Positions 6,208 to 8,081 of a stretch of DNA of 8,081 nucleotides are shown here, one piece after another. Position numbers and translations under genes: made by a program. The number at the start of each line of letters is the position of its first letter. Position 1 is the stretch's first letter. Source of the stretch: Anaerolineae bacterium (GTDB taxonomy: Bacteria; Chloroflexota; Anaerolineae; JAAYZQ01); NCBI GenBank assembly GCA_016929795.1, contig JAFGIA010000027.1:1-8081 (forward strand), in the 5' to 3' direction. The notes beneath the pieces were generated by a model, which searched no databases, had not been told where the DNA came from, and was given only the letters and a program-made list of their open reading frames with translations.

Positions 6208-8081
6208 ATGCTCATCCACGCCCTGGCAGAGCGGTTTGCCCGATACTTTGCCCAGAACTCAACTCATGATACGGTCATCTGGTTCGATCCAGATCAGGAG
6301 TACGCCGGGCTGCTGGATCACCTGACTACCGCATCGCTGTGGCGCTACAACGGCAGCTTGCTCGCGCTCCGCCACCGGCTCATCCACCGCACACCCGGCG
6401 AGCGGGCCGTGGTCTACCTACCGATGGACAAGGAGGATGCCGACCTGCTCCGCCCCTTCTTTGCCACGAGCGACTGCTTCCGCGACCGCCTGTACCGCTT
6501 TCTGCGTCACCAGGGCCTGGCCTTTCCGGACGATCCGAACGTCGATCATCAACTGCGCCAGCTTTTGCCCCAGCTCGCCGTGCGTTCTGTCGGCAAGGGA
6601 CGGCAGTTCTGGGAGTACAACCTGGCGAACCTGGAGCGGGCGGTCAACACGTTGCTCGGCGAGTTCGAAGGTGCCCTGCTACGCTTTTTGGACGATCCGA
6701 CAAGAGAGCTGACGCGCTTGCGCCAGGATCAGTTTGAGCAGCTCTTTTTCGCCGAGCTCGCCGGCGCATACGGTTTGCAGGCGACATCCGATGACGATCC
6801 TGACGTCGTGGCGCGCGATCTGACAGCCGAGCTGGCCCTCGCCCGCGCCTACACCGACGCGGGACAGCCGGCCGATTTTCCCTTTCGTGACCGCCTGCCG
6901 CAGCCGCACCAGGTCGACCGCTGCCTCGGCTTTCTCGACCGCTGGCAGCACGACGCGCGCTATGCGCCCGCCTACGCGCGCCTGGCAGAGAAGGCCGGGC
7001 GGCTCTACAGCCTGGACAACTGGCTGGAGTCGCTGCCGCTGGCCGATGCACTCCAGTTGGGCGCCACCTTTCCCGACGTCGAGGCGGTGCTCTGGGCACG
7101 GCTGCAGGGTGCCCTCGCCGGTCTGAGGAGCGAGGCTGACTGGAGCGAGTGGCTGGCCGCGCACCGGCACGCAATCGCGGCGCGTGCCGGTGGGTTCTGG
7201 GCTGCCCACGGTCGTGATCCAGGCTGGCAGGTGCTCGTGCAGGCGGCGGACCTCTTGCGCGAGATCGAGCAAATGGGGCGTGCATTGCCCCAGGTGTCGC
7301 GCCCTGGCGACATGCTGCAGCGCTACGCGCGCGATGGGTGGCGCGTCGACGCGGCCTACCGTGCCTTCCGCTTGGCCCTGTCCATGGCGTCTGGCGGGCT
7401 TGACCCGGTCCGCGACCGCTGCGCCCGGTCGTACGCCGACGCGCTGCGGGCCGCCAACGAGCGGTTTAGCGAGCTCCTCCAGTCGGAGCTGGCATGGCCG
7501 CCGGCGGGCGCGCTGCCCGCCCAGGACCGCTTCTGGGCAGAGGCTGTCGGCTCGTCGCAGAAGGGAAAACCGTTCGCCGTGCTCTTTGTCGACGCGCTGC
7601 GCTACGAGCTGTCGGAGGAACTACTGGCGCAGTTGGAGGCGGACCGGGCGGGTGATAGCCGGGCGTTGGAAGCGCGCCTGGCGACCATTCCAACGGTGAC
7701 CCCGCTCGGCATGGCAGCGCTCCTGCCTGACGGGCACCAGCGCCGGGTGTCTCACGATGGGCAGTGGCACGTGCACATCCGCGACAGTGGCGACCTGGCC
7801 AGCAAGCAGGCGCGGATCGACTGGCTGGCAGGCTGCCTCGCCGGCTGCGAGACGGCTTTTTACAATCTGAACGACCTGCTCGACACACCGGCCGACCGCC
7901 TCGACCTGGTGGACTGCACCGTCGTGTTCGACACCACACTGGACGCCGTGGGCGAGAACGCCGACATCCTGGCCTGGGACGCCTTCGAGCCCCTGATCCG
8001 CTCCGTGAAGCAGGGCGTGCACAAGTTGCTCGACCGCGGCGTGGAGACGGTGCACGTGGTGACCGACCACGGCTTTTTGCT
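6208..8081 (+). CDS. pglZ: BREX-type PglZ, alkaline-phosphatase-superfamily protein (3' end outside window)
   Basis: The visible part is 624 residues, open to the window edge. PglZ is a core BREX (bacteriophage exclusion) protein with an alkaline-phosphatase-like PglZ domain, needed for defence and, in studied systems, host DNA methylation. The N-terminal region has the typical VIWFDPDQEY strand (about 23-32) and a second strand, AVVYLP. Residues about 45-450 are a helical middle region rich in Arg, Leu and Ala. The PglZ domain starts near 455: VLFVDALRYEL puts a probable metal ligand at D462, IPTVTPLGMAALLP holds T498, a likely nucleophile by analogy with PorX-type PglZ domains, and VVTDHGFL gives D620-H621-G622, a second metal-binding motif. 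BREX PglZ proteins are usually above 800 residues as I recall, so roughly the last quarter is missing. It lies 15 bases after the TOPRIM gene and is much richer in GC than the two genes before it. The BREX subtype cannot be assigned from this fragment. Confidence 0.9.
   Translation, partial: MLIHALAERFARYFAQNSTHDTVIWFDPDQEYAGLLDHLTTASLWRYNGSLLALRHRLIHRTPGERAVVYLPMDKEDADLLRPFFATSDCFRDRLYRFLRHQGLAFPDDPNVDHQLRQLLPQLAVRSVGKGRQFWEYNLANLERAVNTLLGEFEGALLRFLDDPTRELTRLRQDQFEQLFFAELAGAYGLQATSDDDPDVVARDLTAELALARAYTDAGQPADFPFRDRLPQPHQVDRCLGFLDRWQHDARYAPAYARLAEKAGRLYSLDNWLESLPLADALQLGATFPDVEAVLWARLQGALAGLRSEADWSEWLAAHRHAIAARAGGFWAAHGRDPGWQVLVQAADLLREIEQMGRALPQVSRPGDMLQRYARDGWRVDAAYRAFRLALSMASGGLDPVRDRCARSYADALRAANERFSELLQSELAWPPAGALPAQDRFWAEAVGSSQKGKPFAVLFVDALRYELSEELLAQLEADRAGDSRALEARLATIPTVTPLGMAALLPDGHQRRVSHDGQWHVHIRDSGDLASKQARIDWLAGCLAGCETAFYNLNDLLDTPADRLDLVDCTVVFDTTLDAVGENADILAWDAFEPLIRSVKQGVHKLLDRGVETVHVVTDHGFL

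Noticed and set aside
6644..7285. Long antisense frames opposite pglZ (also 6679-7272 and 7466-7939)
   Set aside because: They are typical of GC-rich coding DNA; the products are Arg/Pro/Ala-rich with no domain, and the sense strand is clearly PglZ.

Overview
The window looks like chromosome of a Chloroflexota bacterium. The best clue is the large secreted protein at 248-3292: it is built from SBBP beta-propeller repeats and ends in VYLPLVLR, a C-terminal tail I associate with extracellular proteins of filamentous Chloroflexota. No ribosomal or marker gene is present, so this is an inference. All genes supported here are on the + strand. I see no tRNA, rRNA, CRISPR array, transposase or origin.

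Layout. Positions 1-165 are the tail of an unrecognised gene. Positions 248-3292 encode the secreted seven-repeat propeller protein. Positions 3343-3405 hold a strong sigma70-type promoter overlapped by a cluster of repeated and inverted motifs. This drives an overlapping toxin-antitoxin pair: a Phd/YefM-type antitoxin (3417-3716) and a PIN-domain ribonuclease toxin (3706-4140). After a 116-base gap comes a tightly packed run: an OLD/RecF-like AAA (ABC-type) ATPase (4257-5552), a TOPRIM-like protein resembling DUF4276 (5542-6192, overlapping by 11 bases), and a BREX-type pglZ (6208 to the window end, truncated).

How the genes may work together. The last three genes appear to be one translationally coupled defence operon. 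A split OLD-like ATPase plus a separate TOPRIM protein is the architecture of the PARIS system (AriA plus AriB). In some Salmonella BREX loci, as I recall, PARIS sits directly upstream of pglZ. This window shows the same layout in a distant phylum, with a TOPRIM partner that looks like DUF4276 rather than DUF4435. That makes it a candidate for a related but different BREX-embedded abortive module. The neighbours expected for a full BREX locus (brxA, brxB, brxC and pglX upstream; brxL or equivalents downstream) are not visible. Upstream, the operon is bordered by the toxin-antitoxin pair and an unrelated secreted protein. Either pglZ begins a rearranged BREX locus that continues past the right edge, or the three genes form a smaller PglZ-containing system. 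GC content rises sharply from the ATPase/TOPRIM pair (about half GC in sampled lines) to pglZ (about 70 percent), which suggests the pair and pglZ have different histories.
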